Source of the DNA: an uncultured Clostridia bacterium
GTDB lineage: Bacteria; Bacillota; Clostridia; Christensenellales; UBA3700
NCBI GenBank assembly: GCA_947246685.1
Contig: CAMXSN010000002.1
Location: forward strand, 209,485 to 273,484
DNA length: 64,000 nucleotides
Reading direction: 5' to 3'
Of this stretch, positions 37,308 to 46,019 are shown piece by piece; position 1 is the stretch's first letter, and every line of letters starts with the position of its first letter. The notes beneath the pieces are model-generated. The model was given only the letters and a program-made list of their open reading frames with translations, was not told the origin of the DNA and searched no databases. The position numbers were made by a program, and so were the translations under genes.

Positions 37308-37981
37308 TTTATTCAAAAGAAGAAGTGTCGAGATTTATTCAAGAAAACTCGGATGAAAAGTATAAAGGATTTCATTCCCGTTTGACTAAGACTGCTTATA
37401 AAATCAACGGAGTCAGAGTTCCCGTGTTGAGAAAATACGCATCTATGCTTGCCAAATGCGAAAACATAGAGGAGTTTTTTTCTTCAAAAATACAAAGTTA
37501 CGAAGAGTGTATGCTCAAGGGTTTGACGATTGCCGCGTATAAATGCTCGGAAGATAGGCGCTATATGTTTCTCGAAAAGTTTTTTAAGGAAATCGACGAT
37601 TGGGCGGTGTGCGACGTGTCTTGTTCTAAATTGAAGCATAAAAGCGATAAATATTGGCAAAAATGCAGAGAATACGCCGCGTCGGAGCATGTTTGGACAG
37701 CCAGATGGGGAATTGTCGGTATAATGACAAATTTCGCCGATAGAGGCGACGAGATCGCTTGGGCAGTAGCAAGCGTCAATGCCGAAAGTTATTATATAGA
37801 TATGGGGCTTGCATGGCTATTGCAAGTGCTTGCCGTCAAAGACAGAAAGGTCGCAGAGACGATTGTCAAAAGTCAGTCGGTAAGCAGTACTGTCAAAAAA
37901 TATGCACTTAGAAAAATCAAAGATTCTTTTAGGATAAGTATAGAAGATAAGCAATACTTTGAAAAGTTGTTGGCTGAATGA
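37304..37981 (+). CDS. DNA alkylation repair protein, AlkD-like
   Basis: 225 residues of HEAT-like helical repeats in the AlkD family. Landmarks: YKINGVRVPVLRKYA, the SYEECMLKGLTI segment, IDDWAVCDVSCSKL (holding the Trp/Asp region used in AlkD catalysis) and VWTARWGIVGIM. AlkD removes N3- and N7-alkylated purines. The ATG overlaps the stop of the transglutaminase lipoprotein (ATGA), so it is expressed with it although no functional link is evident. Confidence 0.88.
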   Translation: MIYSKEEVSRFIQENSDEKYKGFHSRLTKTAYKINGVRVPVLRKYASMLAKCENIEEFFSSKIQSYEECMLKGLTIAAYKCSEDRRYMFLEKFFKEIDDWAVCDVSCSKLKHKSDKYWQKCREYAASEHVWTARWGIVGIMTNFADRGDEIAWAVASVNAESYYIDMGLAWLLQVLAVKDRKVAETIVKSQSVSSTVKKYALRKIKDSFRISIEDKQYFEKLLAE

Positions 37982-38080
37982 GAAGTATTTTTTATCAAAC
38001 GGCGGCACGATTCTATCATTTTAGGCTTGTTGTACGGCGCGCGATAGGATAAAATTTTTTATATATTAACGGCAATTTTG

Positions 38081-38109
38081 TTGACATAGACTTTATACTG
38101 TGATAAAAT
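38081..38109 (+). promoter_or_regulatory. Promoter of the tRNA array
   Basis: TTGACA, 17-bp spacer, TAAAAT, 40 bp before the first tRNA. Confidence 0.85.
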
Positions 38110-38148
38110 TTGTAGGCAACTTAGATGAATAACTCATCTTGAATGTAC

Positions 38149-38222
38149 GCGGGTGTAGTTCAACGGTAGAATCCCAGCCTTCCAAGCTGGTCGCGTGGGT
38201 TCGATTCCCATCACCCGCTCCA
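38149..38222 (+). tRNA. tRNA-Gly(TCC)
   Basis: Acceptor GCGGGTG / CACCCGC, anticodon loop CTTCCAA, T-loop GGTTCGATTCC, CCA encoded. Confidence 0.96.
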
Positions 38223-38227
38223 CTTGT

Positions 38228-38304
<77 letters not shown>

Positions 38305-38309
38305 CAGGT

Positions 38310-38387
38310 GGTGGGTATAGCTCAGTAGGCTAGAGCGCAAGATTGTGGCTCTTGAGGCCAAGGGTTCGAATCCCTTTACTCACCCCA
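38310..38387 (+). tRNA. tRNA-His(GTG)
   Basis: Acceptor GTGGGTA / TACTCAC with the His-specific extra G-1 facing C73, anticodon loop TTGTGGC, CCA encoded. Confidence 0.95.
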
Positions 38388-38393
38388 TTTTAT

Positions 38394-38468
38394 AGGGGTA
38401 TCGCCAAGCGGTAAGGCACCAGACTTTGACTCTGGTATTCGTAGGTTCAAATCCTGCTACCCCTGCCA
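38394..38468 (+). tRNA. tRNA-Gln(TTG)
   Basis: Acceptor AGGGGTA / TACCCCT, anticodon stem CCAGA / TCTGG with loop CTTTGAC, CCA encoded. Confidence 0.95.
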
Positions 38469-38483
38469 GATTTACAAAAATAT

Positions 38484-38559
38484 TGGGGTGTCGCCAAATG
38501 GTTAAGGCACTGGACTCTGACTCCAGCACTTGAGGGTTCAAATCCTTCCACCCCAGCCA
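38484..38559 (+). tRNA. tRNA-Gln(CTG)
   Basis: Acceptor TGGGGTG / CACCCCA, anticodon stem CTGGA / TCCAG with loop CTCTGAC, CCA encoded. Confidence 0.95.
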
Positions 38560-38612
38560 AATACCAAATGCTGTATAATGGGTCGTGATTTTTATAATAT
38601 ATATAAAAATAC

Positions 38613-38641
38613 TTGCATTTTATAGTGTTTTGATATATCAT
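38613..38641 (+). promoter_or_regulatory. Possible second promoter within the tRNA array
   Basis: TTGCAT, 17-bp spacer, TATCAT in the 93-bp AT-rich gap between tRNA-Gln(CTG) and tRNA-Lys(TTT). Confidence 0.45.
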
Positions 38642-38652
38642 AACAGAGGTTC

Positions 38653-38728
38653 GACCCATTAGCTCAGTCGGTAGAGCACATGACTTTTAATCATGGTGTC
38701 CCGGGTTCAAATCCCGGATGGGTCACCA
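38653..38728 (+). tRNA. tRNA-Lys(TTT)
   Basis: Acceptor GACCCAT / ATGGGTC, anticodon loop CTTTTAA, CCA encoded. Confidence 0.96.
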
Positions 38729-38741
38729 ATATTCATTTTAT

Positions 38742-38825
38742 GCGGATGTGGCGGAATTGGCAGACGCGCTAGACTTAGGATCTAGTGTCAACGACATGGG
38801 AGTTCGAGTCTCTTCATCCGCACCA
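38742..38825 (+). tRNA. tRNA-Leu(TAG)
   Basis: Acceptor GCGGATG / CATCCGC, anticodon loop CTTAGGA, class II long variable arm, CCA encoded. Confidence 0.95.
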
Positions 38826-38839
38826 AACGTATTATTTAT

Positions 38840-38914
<75 letters not shown>

Positions 38915-38933
38915 ATATATCCTAATAGGATAT

Positions 38934-39009
38934 GCGCCTTTAGCTCAGTTGGTAGAGCAAATGACTCTTAATCATTGGGTCCAGAGTTCGAGTCTCTGAA
39001 GGCGCACCA
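38934..39009 (+). tRNA. tRNA-Lys(CTT)
   Basis: Acceptor GCGCCTT / AAGGCGC, anticodon loop CTCTTAA, CCA encoded. Last tRNA before the accessory gene at 39162. Confidence 0.96.
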
Positions 39010-39010
39010 A

Positions 39011-39059
39011 AAACAACCTAAGTCGGACCATTAAAGTTTGCCTTAGGTTGTTTGTTTTA
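39011..39059 (+). terminator. Terminator of the tRNA array
   Basis: Long stem AAACAACCTAAG / CTTAGGTTGTTT with a ~19-nt loop, followed by GTTTTAG. Confidence 0.8.
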
Positions 39060-39161
39060 GTATCATTCGATTTGATAACAAAGTTTTTAATTACAAAAGA
39101 TAAATTAATAAGTTAATTCTGAAATTTAGAGTATTTTTACTATAAATAAAAGGAGCAAATT

Positions 39162-40637
39162 ATGATAAAACCTGTTAATTTATTTGCGTTATCTTCCATA
39201 AATGACGTACATATTATTAAAGATAGTATAAAGTATCTATCTTCGACGGCGAAGGACAACGAAATAGAAATAATTAATCATTTATGTAATAATCTAAGAG
39301 CAATGAATTGCAATGTCAATCTTCTCAATGATATGTATATAGGTTTTAACATACCTCAGATTTCTAAGGAATTTGATTTGTTGCGTATTGGTGACAGCAT
39401 AATTAATATTGAATTAAAGTCTCAGTTTGTAAATAAAGTTGAAAGGCAACTTAAAAGAAATTTGTATTATCTACGTTTTTTGGGCAAGCCTATAAAACTA
39501 TTTACATATTGCGCAAAAGAAAACAAATTGTGGAGTTTGAGCAGTGGGGATGAACTTGTCGAGAGCAGTTTTAATGATTTAGTCGACGAGCTTTCAAAAC
39601 AACAGAACATTTTCAACGAGGATATTGAAAAGTTATTCAATCCCTCCGATTATCTTATTTCGCCATTTAATTCGACACATAAATTCTTGAAAGGCGAATA
39701 TTTCCTGACTTCCCATCAAGAAGAAATATCATATCAAATTTTTGATGTTTTAGAAAAGGCTGAAGGTTGCGTTATTTCCATAGAAGGCAAGGCGGGAACG
39801 GGCAAAACTTTGTTGTTGTATAATATTGCTAATTGCTTGCGGCAAAAATCTAAAAAAATTATGATGTATCATGTCGGTTTGCTTAACGACGGGCACATAG
39901 AATTAAATAATAACGGTTGGGATATAAAGCCTATAAAATCATTGAGCGAAAATGAATTGATTCGCCAATCTCCAGATGTTATATTGGTTGACGAAGCTCA
40001 AAGATTAGATATAAACCAATTCCAATCATTTTATAAATTTACCAAAAAATACAATATTCATTGCATTTTTTGTCATGATGAAAATCAGACTTTACGAGAC
40101 TACGAAAGCAATAATAAAATTTCAAATAGAATTAAGAACATTGCTGCTTATAAGTTTAATCTCACGGAAAAAATTCGTACCAATAAAGATTTATCTGAAT
40201 TCATAAATTTGGTATTCGGACGAAAAGACCATAAAATAACAAGGTGCAATAAAGCAAGATTGACTTATTTTGACAGTATTGCCGAAGCCGCCCAATATAT
40301 AAATTATAAAACAGACAATGGCTATGATTATATTAGTCACACTCCTGCAATACCCAAGTTCAGGATGCCGAGCAAATACGACAGGCTTTTGCATATAAAC
40401 GAGAGCGGGACGGCTCATTCGGTTATTGGACAAGAATTTGATAATGTCATAGCGGTAATTGACGATACGTTCTTTTATGACGAACACGGAGATTTGTTAA
40501 GCCATGGTTTGCCAAACAACGTTTATTCGCGTAATAAGATGTTTTTTCAGGCGGTTACGAGAGTAAGGAATCGTTTGGAAATTGTAGTAATTGACAACAT
40601 TGAAGTTTATAAACGAATATTGGACAATTTACTTTGA
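39162..40637 (+). CDS. Nuclease-helicase-like protein (PD-(D/E)xK-type N-terminus, SF1/DUF2075-like ATPase)
   Basis: 491 residues. The N-terminal part has FDLL (Asp72) and IELKSQ (Glu84, Lys86), the spacing of a PD-(D/E)xK nuclease core. The rest is an SF1-type ATPase: Walker A EGKAGTGKT (209-216), Walker B VILVDEAQRL (277-280), CHDENQTLRDYE, the arginine motif LTEKIRTNKDL and a C-terminal FFQAVTRVRNRL like the UvrD-type TRA motif. This architecture resembles DUF2075 and nuclease-helicase immunity proteins, so a single-gene antiviral role is plausible. It lies directly behind the tRNA array, is AT-rich in codon use with many TTA codons, and stands alone, all of which suggest transfer. No att duplication was found. 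Confidence 0.8.
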   Translation: MIKPVNLFALSSINDVHIIKDSIKYLSSTAKDNEIEIINHLCNNLRAMNCNVNLLNDMYIGFNIPQISKEFDLLRIGDSIINIELKSQFVNKVERQLKRNLYYLRFLGKPIKLFTYCAKENKLWSLSSGDELVESSFNDLVDELSKQQNIFNEDIEKLFNPSDYLISPFNSTHKFLKGEYFLTSHQEEISYQIFDVLEKAEGCVISIEGKAGTGKTLLLYNIANCLRQKSKKIMMYHVGLLNDGHIELNNNGWDIKPIKSLSENELIRQSPDVILVDEAQRLDINQFQSFYKFTKKYNIHCIFCHDENQTLRDYESNNKISNRIKNIAAYKFNLTEKIRTNKDLSEFINLVFGRKDHKITRCNKARLTYFDSIAEAAQYINYKTDNGYDYISHTPAIPKFRMPSKYDRLLHINESGTAHSVIGQEFDNVIAVIDDTFFYDEHGDLLSHGLPNNVYSRNKMFFQAVTRVRNRLEIVVIDNIEVYKRILDNLL

Positions 40638-40687
40638 TTTTCTAATTGCAAACATACGAAACCTTTCCCTAAGCACAATTTTCGTTA

Positions 40688-41581
40688 TCAGAACGTAATG
40701 TTATTGCCGTCAGTGTTTTTGCATTGCGAATCGGTTTCTTCAAAGACTTTATTGTAATATTCTTCGACTTCGGTCTTTTTGGCATTTAAGCGCAACCACG
40801 GTACGTTGTGCAACTCTACGTCGGCATTCATAACGAAAGCGTCGTATTGTTCGTTTACTATTTTTTTATGAAGTTTTTTGTTTTTGCTCACAAAAACCAG
40901 CATCAGGCAAAATATTACAACAGAGATTGCCAGCGATATTGTTGCGACGTACCAAAAATCCGTAATTGCAAATGTTATTACCCCTGTTATAAAAAATATG
41001 CAGTCGATAAGAGAGTATTGGTAGATTCTGTTAATCAGGTTGCGGTAATAGTCTTTGCCGAAATCTGCTGCTGCGCGGCATATGTCTTTATTTCCTTTGA
41101 AAGCGTCGAGTAAATATTTAGTTCTACGCAAAGAAGAACAGCTCAAAGTATACGTTGCGTTGTCAAGTATTATTTTTACTTTTCCGTAATATGTGCAATA
41201 ATGACTTGCTCCGGTACTTAGGACGGGCGTAGTCCAAGTATAGCCTTGCAATTCGTCGGCGCTTACGGAGAGATAAAAGTCCTTGTCTGCTTTCAGCAGT
41301 AACTTGCCGTCACAGAAAATCAGCGAAGGCTGAGACTTATATATAGCATTGAGTATTATCGCGGTGATTATAGGAGCCGATAAAAGTACTATTCCGGCGA
41401 TAAGCAATCCTAAGTTGAAAGTTTTTGTTATAGCAGTCAAAATACTTAAAATTATAATTACTAAACCTAACATTGATATATAAATAAATGCCGGATATAG
41501 TAAAGCGGCAGAATTCGTGACGTTAACGGCGTCCGATTTGTCTCTGTAGATAGCAATGTGTTTTTTAATTACTTTTTCCAT
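40688..41581 (-). CDS. Hypothetical membrane protein
   Basis: 297 residues, not recognised. Two hydrophobic helices near residues 25-80, a soluble middle with beta-type sequence (LIFCDGKLLLKADKDFYLSVSADELQGYTW, similar in character to PH-like YcxB/DUF domains), two more helices near 190-235 and a charged tail. The middle part may sit in the cytosol like bacterial PH domains. Single gene, convergent with the nuclease-helicase gene, AT-rich in codon use. Confidence 0.7.
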   Translation of the reverse strand: MEKVIKKHIAIYRDKSDAVNVTNSAALLYPAFIYISMLGLVIIILSILTAITKTFNLGLLIAGIVLLSAPIITAIILNAIYKSQPSLIFCDGKLLLKADKDFYLSVSADELQGYTWTTPVLSTGASHYCTYYGKVKIILDNATYTLSCSSLRRTKYLLDAFKGNKDICRAAADFGKDYYRNLINRIYQYSLIDCIFFITGVITFAITDFWYVATISLAISVVIFCLMLVFVSKNKKLHKKIVNEQYDAFVMNADVELHNVPWLRLNAKKTEVEEYYNKVFEETDSQCKNTDGNNITF

Positions 41582-41809
41582 AAATTCCTTTTGCGCTGTA
41601 AATTTTGGGCGCGGTTGTTTATTACGATATCAGTATACCAAAGGTTTATATGATTTTCAATGGCATAATTTTTGTTATTATACAGTTTTTATGCAGGTTA
41701 TACATAATTATTCTGCTAAATGAGTGTGAAAATGTGGAAAAACAAATGGAAATCGAGTCAAAAAATGCTCGCTAGAAGTAGAAAAATTAAAAATAATTAG
41801 ATCAAATGC

Positions 41810-41841
41810 TTGACATATATATATATATATATACTTATAAT
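41810..41841 (+). promoter_or_regulatory. Promoter with a (TA)n spacer, candidate phase-variable
   Basis: TTGACA is followed by about nine AT dinucleotides and then CTTATAAT, giving a 20-bp spacer to TATAAT. Loss of one or two repeats would give 18 or 16 bp. The rest of 41582-41896 is AT-rich without an ORF. Confidence 0.55.
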
Positions 41842-41896
41842 ACTTTGGGAAGGTAAAATTATTTTCCCAAAAATAAAATAGGAGGAAATTATAGAA

Positions 41897-42241
41897 GTGA
41901 ATGATAGACAAAAGACAGTATGCGCAATCGGAGCGTTTGGACTTTTTTTCAGATTTTTATTGGTAGTTTTGGTTGCTATTCTCAGCGGTGGTATATTATT
42001 TCCTTGGATGGAAGTTTGGCTTGTTAAGTACATATGCGACAAAACAACCGTCGACGGATGCAAAATAAATTACACTGCCACAGGCACAGAATTATTTGTG
42101 GAACTTTTAGTAATAATATTACTTTCGATCGTCACTCTAGGGATATTTGTATTCTGGGTGCCGTCGAGAATATTGAAGTTTCATATTTCGCGCGTTCATA
42201 TTGAGAAAGATATGAGCAACTATAAAAATATTGCGGAATAA
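41897..42241 (+). CDS. Small DUF898-like membrane protein
   Basis: 114 residues from a GTG that follows AGGAGGA; no ATG in this frame has a better site. Two hydrophobic helices, at about 10-40 and 63-90. The second half (INYTATGTELFVELLVIILLSIVTLGIFVFWVPSRILKF) resembles the DUF898/YjgN pattern in which a short extracellular strand precedes a helix ending near a conserved Trp. Function unknown. Expressed from the TA-repeat promoter 60-90 bp upstream. Confidence 0.7.
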   Translation: MNDRQKTVCAIGAFGLFFRFLLVVLVAILSGGILFPWMEVWLVKYICDKTTVDGCKINYTATGTELFVELLVIILLSIVTLGIFVFWVPSRILKFHISRVHIEKDMSNYKNIAE

Positions 42242-42343
42242 TCGGTCGATTAACTCTGACATTTATATTTGCGTTGTACTCGCAACGTTGTTCCTCTAAA
42301 TGTCCGACGTTGAGGAATTGCGATGGATTATGCAAATTAAATA

Positions 42344-42369
42344 AAAAAGCGGCGAAAACGCCGCTTTTT
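42344..42369. terminator. Bidirectional terminator
   Basis: AAAAAGCGGCG / CGCCGCTTTTT with an AAAA loop, serving typA on the minus strand and the membrane protein on the plus strand. Confidence 0.9.
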
Positions 42370-44193
42370 CTATAAGCTCTTTTTTACTCGCGCTTCGTGT
42401 TTTAATCTCAATTCTTTAGAGAGTATCGTCTTACGCAGTCTTATGCTTTTGGGAGTGACCTCGACAAGCTCGTCGTCGGCGATGAATTCCAGACACTGTT
42501 CGAGCGACATTATCGTCGGAGTGACAAGTTTGAGCGCTTCCTCGCTACCGCTGGCGCGGTTGTTGGTCAACTGCTTTTTCTTGCACACGTTGACGACCAT
42601 ATCGTCTTCGCGCGAGTTGACTCCAACTATCATTCCTTCATAGACATTGACGCCTGCGCCGATAAACAGATTGCCGCGTTCCTGCGCGTTGAACAGACCG
42701 TAAGACGTAGTTGCGCCGTCTTCCCAAGCAACGAGGGAGCCTCTGTTGCGCTCTTGAATTTCTCCTTTATAAGGTTCGTATCCTTTGAGCACGTGGTGCA
42801 TTACTCCAAATCCTCTCGTGTCGGTGAGCATTTCGCTGCGGTATCCTATTAAACAACGCGAGGGGATCTCAAATTCCAGCTTGGTGCCGCCTCTGCCGTC
42901 GGGGAACATATTTTTAAGATCGCCTTTTCTTGCGCCTATTTTGTTCATTACGGCGCCGACGTATTCTTCAGGCACGTCGACGATCAATTCTTCGATAGGT
43001 TCACATTTTACTCCGTCGATGACCTTGTATATTACTTTGGGACGCGACACTTGGAATTCGTAGCCTTCTCTGCGCATGGTTTCGATAAGTATAGACAAAT
43101 GCAACTCGCCTCTGCCATAGACCTTAAAGCTGTCGGCAGAATCCGTCTCTTCAACGCGCATAGACACGTTGGTTTCCACTTCCTTAAATAAACGCGCTCT
43201 CAAATGTCTTGATGTTACGAATTTTCCTTCTTTGCCAGCAAAGGGGGAATTGTTGACCATAAAGACCATTGAGAGGGTAGGTTCGTCGATTTTGACAAAC
43301 GGCAAAGCCTCGATTTTATCCAAGTCGCATATCGTTTCTCCGATATTGAGGTTATCTACGCCGCTTATCGCGACGATATCGCCTACGCTGCCGCTTTCGC
43401 ACTCGACTCTTTTCAGCCCTTCGAATTGATACAGCTTGGATATCTTTGCCTGATGGCGGGTGCCGTCCGTATGGCATATTATAGCTTGCTGACCGCTCTT
43501 GATAGTTCCTCTTGCAATCCTTCCTATGCCTATTCTGCCCACGTATTCGTCATAGTCTATATTGCATAATATGGTCTGTAATCCGTCGTCCGCATCGCCT
43601 TCGGGACAGGGAATCTCCCGAATTATGGTATCGAGAAGGGGAGTCATGTCTTTGCCTATTTCTCCCACCTTAAGACTTGCCCATCCTTGCTTGGCGCTAG
43701 CCATTACCGTGACAAAGTCAAGTTGGTCGTCGTTGGCGCCCAATTCTATGAACAAATCTATCAATTGGTCGATTACCTGATTGGGATCTCCGCCCCTGTC
43801 GACTTTGTTGATTACCACTACGGCTTTTTTGTTGAGGCCGAGAGCCTTTTTGAGCACGTATCTTGTCTGCGGCATGCAACCTTCGACCGCGTCTACGAGC
43901 AGCAGCACTCCGTCGACCATTGAGAGAATACGCTCGACTTCGCCGCCGAAATCTGCGTGTCCCGGGGTGTCGATAATATTGATCTTGACGCCGTTGTAGT
44001 GCACGGCGGTGTTTTTGGCCAGAATGGTTATTCCGCGTTCTCTCTCGATATCGTTGTTGTCCATTACTCTGTCGACAACGGCTTCGTTGGAGCGAAATAT
44101 GCCGTTTTGCCGCAAGAGTTGGTCGACCATTGTCGTCTTGCCGTGATCGACGTGGGCGATAATTGCAATGTTTCTTAAATCAGTTCTTTTCAT
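42370..44193 (-). CDS. typA: Translational GTPase TypA/BipA
   Basis: 607 residues, the family length. GTPase motifs: G1 AHVDHGKTT, G2 around RGITI, G3 DTPGHADF, G4 NKVD. The elongation-factor-like domains follow, then the BipA-specific C-terminus (VNVCKKKQLTNNRASGSEEALKL, LEFIADDELVEVTPKSIRLRK). It binds the ribosome and supports 50S assembly and growth under stress. It is transcribed alone on the minus strand and ends at a strong terminator. Confidence 0.98.
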   Translation of the reverse strand: MKRTDLRNIAIIAHVDHGKTTMVDQLLRQNGIFRSNEAVVDRVMDNNDIERERGITILAKNTAVHYNGVKINIIDTPGHADFGGEVERILSMVDGVLLLVDAVEGCMPQTRYVLKKALGLNKKAVVVINKVDRGGDPNQVIDQLIDLFIELGANDDQLDFVTVMASAKQGWASLKVGEIGKDMTPLLDTIIREIPCPEGDADDGLQTILCNIDYDEYVGRIGIGRIARGTIKSGQQAIICHTDGTRHQAKISKLYQFEGLKRVECESGSVGDIVAISGVDNLNIGETICDLDKIEALPFVKIDEPTLSMVFMVNNSPFAGKEGKFVTSRHLRARLFKEVETNVSMRVEETDSADSFKVYGRGELHLSILIETMRREGYEFQVSRPKVIYKVIDGVKCEPIEELIVDVPEEYVGAVMNKIGARKGDLKNMFPDGRGGTKLEFEIPSRCLIGYRSEMLTDTRGFGVMHHVLKGYEPYKGEIQERNRGSLVAWEDGATTSYGLFNAQERGNLFIGAGVNVYEGMIVGVNSREDDMVVNVCKKKQLTNNRASGSEEALKLVTPTIMSLEQCLEFIADDELVEVTPKSIRLRKTILSKELRLKHEARVKKSL

Positions 44194-44220
44194 AAATATA
44201 TACCTTTGTGTGAATATCGA

Positions 44221-44688
44221 TTAACTTTGCCGCAGCGCAACCGTGCGAGCAAGTATTTTGCCGTGCGTTACGGTTGCAAAACAGTACGTCTTTGCAAACG
44301 TAAGAGATCCGGGATTGATCATTTTGAGATTGCTGTAATCGTCTATGGCAGGGCGGTGCGTGTGTCCGTATAGACAACAGTCCGCGCCCAGTTCCGCGCC
44401 GCGCATCTGCAATAGCATATCCGAAGACTTTACCTTGTAATTATGTCCGTGCGAAAGAAAGAATTTCATATTTTCGACTTCGACGATTTTTTCCCATTCG
44501 TCAGAGGCAAAATCGCAATTGCCGTATACGTAATAAGTTTTTTGGGGATAAATTCGGAGCAGTTTTTCTATTTCTCCGCGACCGTCTCCCAAGTGAAATA
44601 TATAATCGCAGTTGTCGAGCGCTTCCCAAAATTCCTCGTTTCGCGGCAGTCTGCCGTGAGTGTCGGAAATAATCACTATATTTTTCAT
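44221..44688 (-). CDS. YfcE/MJ0936-type metallophosphodiesterase
   Basis: 155 residues from the Met at 44688 (MKNIVIISDTHG), which begins the family fold; the ORF-track start adds 12 residues. Metal-binding motifs: SDTHG, HLGDG, YGNCD, SHGH and GHTHRP. Small calcineurin-like phosphodiesterases of this type hydrolyse phosphodiesters; the natural substrate is unknown. AAAGGAG lies 15 nt upstream. It follows rdgB on the same strand after a terminator. Confidence 0.93.
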   Translation of the reverse strand: MKNIVIISDTHGRLPRNEEFWEALDNCDYIFHLGDGRGEIEKLLRIYPQKTYYVYGNCDFASDEWEKIVEVENMKFFLSHGHNYKVKSSDMLLQMRGAELGADCCLYGHTHRPAIDDYSNLKMINPGSLTFAKTYCFATVTHGKILARTVALRQS

Positions 44689-44814
44689 ATAAATAAAGGT
44701 ACTCCTTTTGGGAAATATTGTCAAACAAATTATAATTAAAATAATTTAATAGGGTAATATCGCGTTTGAGTAATAACAAATTTGCTCTCATCGATTGACC
44801 CCGCATGAAAAAAC

Positions 44815-44838
44815 AGTCCGCTTAAACTTAAGCGGACT
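44815..44838 (-). terminator. Terminator of the rdgB unit
   Basis: AGTCCGCTTA / TAAGCGGACT with a 4-nt loop, followed on the minus strand by GTTTTTTC. Confidence 0.88.
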
Positions 44839-44843
44839 AAGAT

Positions 44844-45455
44844 TCAATTGCCGTTTTGCATCTGCATCCTGTCGAGCAAATCTTTGAGCGCGCGACTGCG
44901 GTGAGAGATAGTGTTTTTTTCCTGCATGACCGCCTCGCCGAACGTCTTGCCGAGTTCGTCGCTTAAAAATATCGGGTCGTAGCCGAAACCGTTGCTGCCT
45001 CTGTATTCGTCGATTATCTTGCCGTAGGTTCTGCCGCTGCCGCTGATATATTTGCCGTCGGGATAGCAAAGCACGACCACGCTTTGGAAATAAGCCGTCC
45101 TGTCTGCTTGGAAGCCGTCTTTTTCCAACGAGTGAAGTTTGTCGAGAAGTTTTTTGTTATTGTTTGCGTCGTTGCAAGGTTCTCCCGCATAGCGGGCAGA
45201 ATATATTCCCGGTTCGTTGCCGCCTAGAGCTATCGCGCATATTCCGCTGTCGTCGCCTATTGAAGGTAATCCCGTCATTTTGGCAACGGTGTAGGCTTTT
45301 ATGTAAGCGTTCTCTTCAAACGTCTTGCCGTTTTCTTCTATCTCGACGTCTATTCCCAAGTCTTTGAGCGTGAGAATATCTTCGAATTTGCCTGCCAGTA
45401 TTGTTTTGATTTCCGTAAGTTTGTGCTTGTTGTTGCTTGCAAGTACGGCTTTCAT
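44844..45455 (-). CDS. rdgB: XTP/dITP diphosphatase (RdgB/HAM1)
   Basis: Hydrolyses non-canonical purine nucleoside triphosphates to monophosphates, keeping them out of DNA and RNA. 203 residues. Motifs: LASNNKHKLTEIK, SIGDDSGICAIALGGNEPGIYSARYAG, FGYDPIFL and ISHRSRALKDL. It begins directly at the stop codon of the upstream membrane protein gene, so the two form one unit ending in a hairpin. Confidence 0.97.
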   Translation of the reverse strand: MKAVLASNNKHKLTEIKTILAGKFEDILTLKDLGIDVEIEENGKTFEENAYIKAYTVAKMTGLPSIGDDSGICAIALGGNEPGIYSARYAGEPCNDANNNKKLLDKLHSLEKDGFQADRTAYFQSVVVLCYPDGKYISGSGRTYGKIIDEYRGSNGFGYDPIFLSDELGKTFGEAVMQEKNTISHRSRALKDLLDRMQMQNGN

Positions 45456-45968
45456 CTATTTCTCCTTTTTCTTTTGTCGCGGTTTTACCGTGACGAACTC
45501 TACGATAATCGAAGGGCGCTTTTTCTTTATAAGCGCGATAATTTCATCAAAACGGGAAGGATTGCAGCTGACCTGAACGACGTCGGCGCTGATGCCGCTG
45601 ACGTTGTCTTTTACCATTCCTTTGCCTTTGGTCTTGTAATAGAGCAGCAGGAATTTCCCTTCGGTGTCCTGTCTTATTACTACGAGATCTTCATAATCGA
45701 TTTTCGTCGCGAGAAATCCCAATATATAAACTATACGCTTGTCCGTAAACGACAGCCCGCACAGAAATACCGCAAGCGACAGAACGACGACTACAATGCC
45801 GGCGATAACGGTAGCCAATATGTCTTCAATGTGATGAAAAGACTCTAGATTTCCCACTCCGCATACTTTCAAAATATTGACAATCATGAAAATAATCAAT
45901 ATAATATTTGCGAGTACGGTGACGATGTAAATCCATGGTTTTTGTTTGAAATTATAGAATTTTCTCAT
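45456..45968 (-). CDS. Hypothetical membrane protein upstream of rdgB
   Basis: 170 residues with two hydrophobic helices (WIYIVTVLANIILIIFMIVNIL and ATVIAGIVVVVLSLAVFLCGL) and a soluble C-terminal half of beta-type sequence ending in a Lys-rich tail (RQKKKEK). The soluble half, with YEDLVVIRQDTEGKFLLLYY, resembles bacterial PH-like domains but I cannot assign a family. The stop abuts the rdgB start. Confidence 0.72.
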   Translation of the reverse strand: MRKFYNFKQKPWIYIVTVLANIILIIFMIVNILKVCGVGNLESFHHIEDILATVIAGIVVVVLSLAVFLCGLSFTDKRIVYILGFLATKIDYEDLVVIRQDTEGKFLLLYYKTKGKGMVKDNVSGISADVVQVSCNPSRFDEIIALIKKKRPSIIVEFVTVKPRQKKKEK

Positions 45969-46019
45969 ACTCTAATTATACACATATCCAAGGATATACA
46001 CAACTAAAATAGGATAATT

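Noticed and set aside
39011-42369. Integrated element at the tRNA-Lys(CTT) end
   Set aside because: No repeat of the tRNA 3' end, no integrase and no phage genes were found. The patch holds three unrelated single genes.
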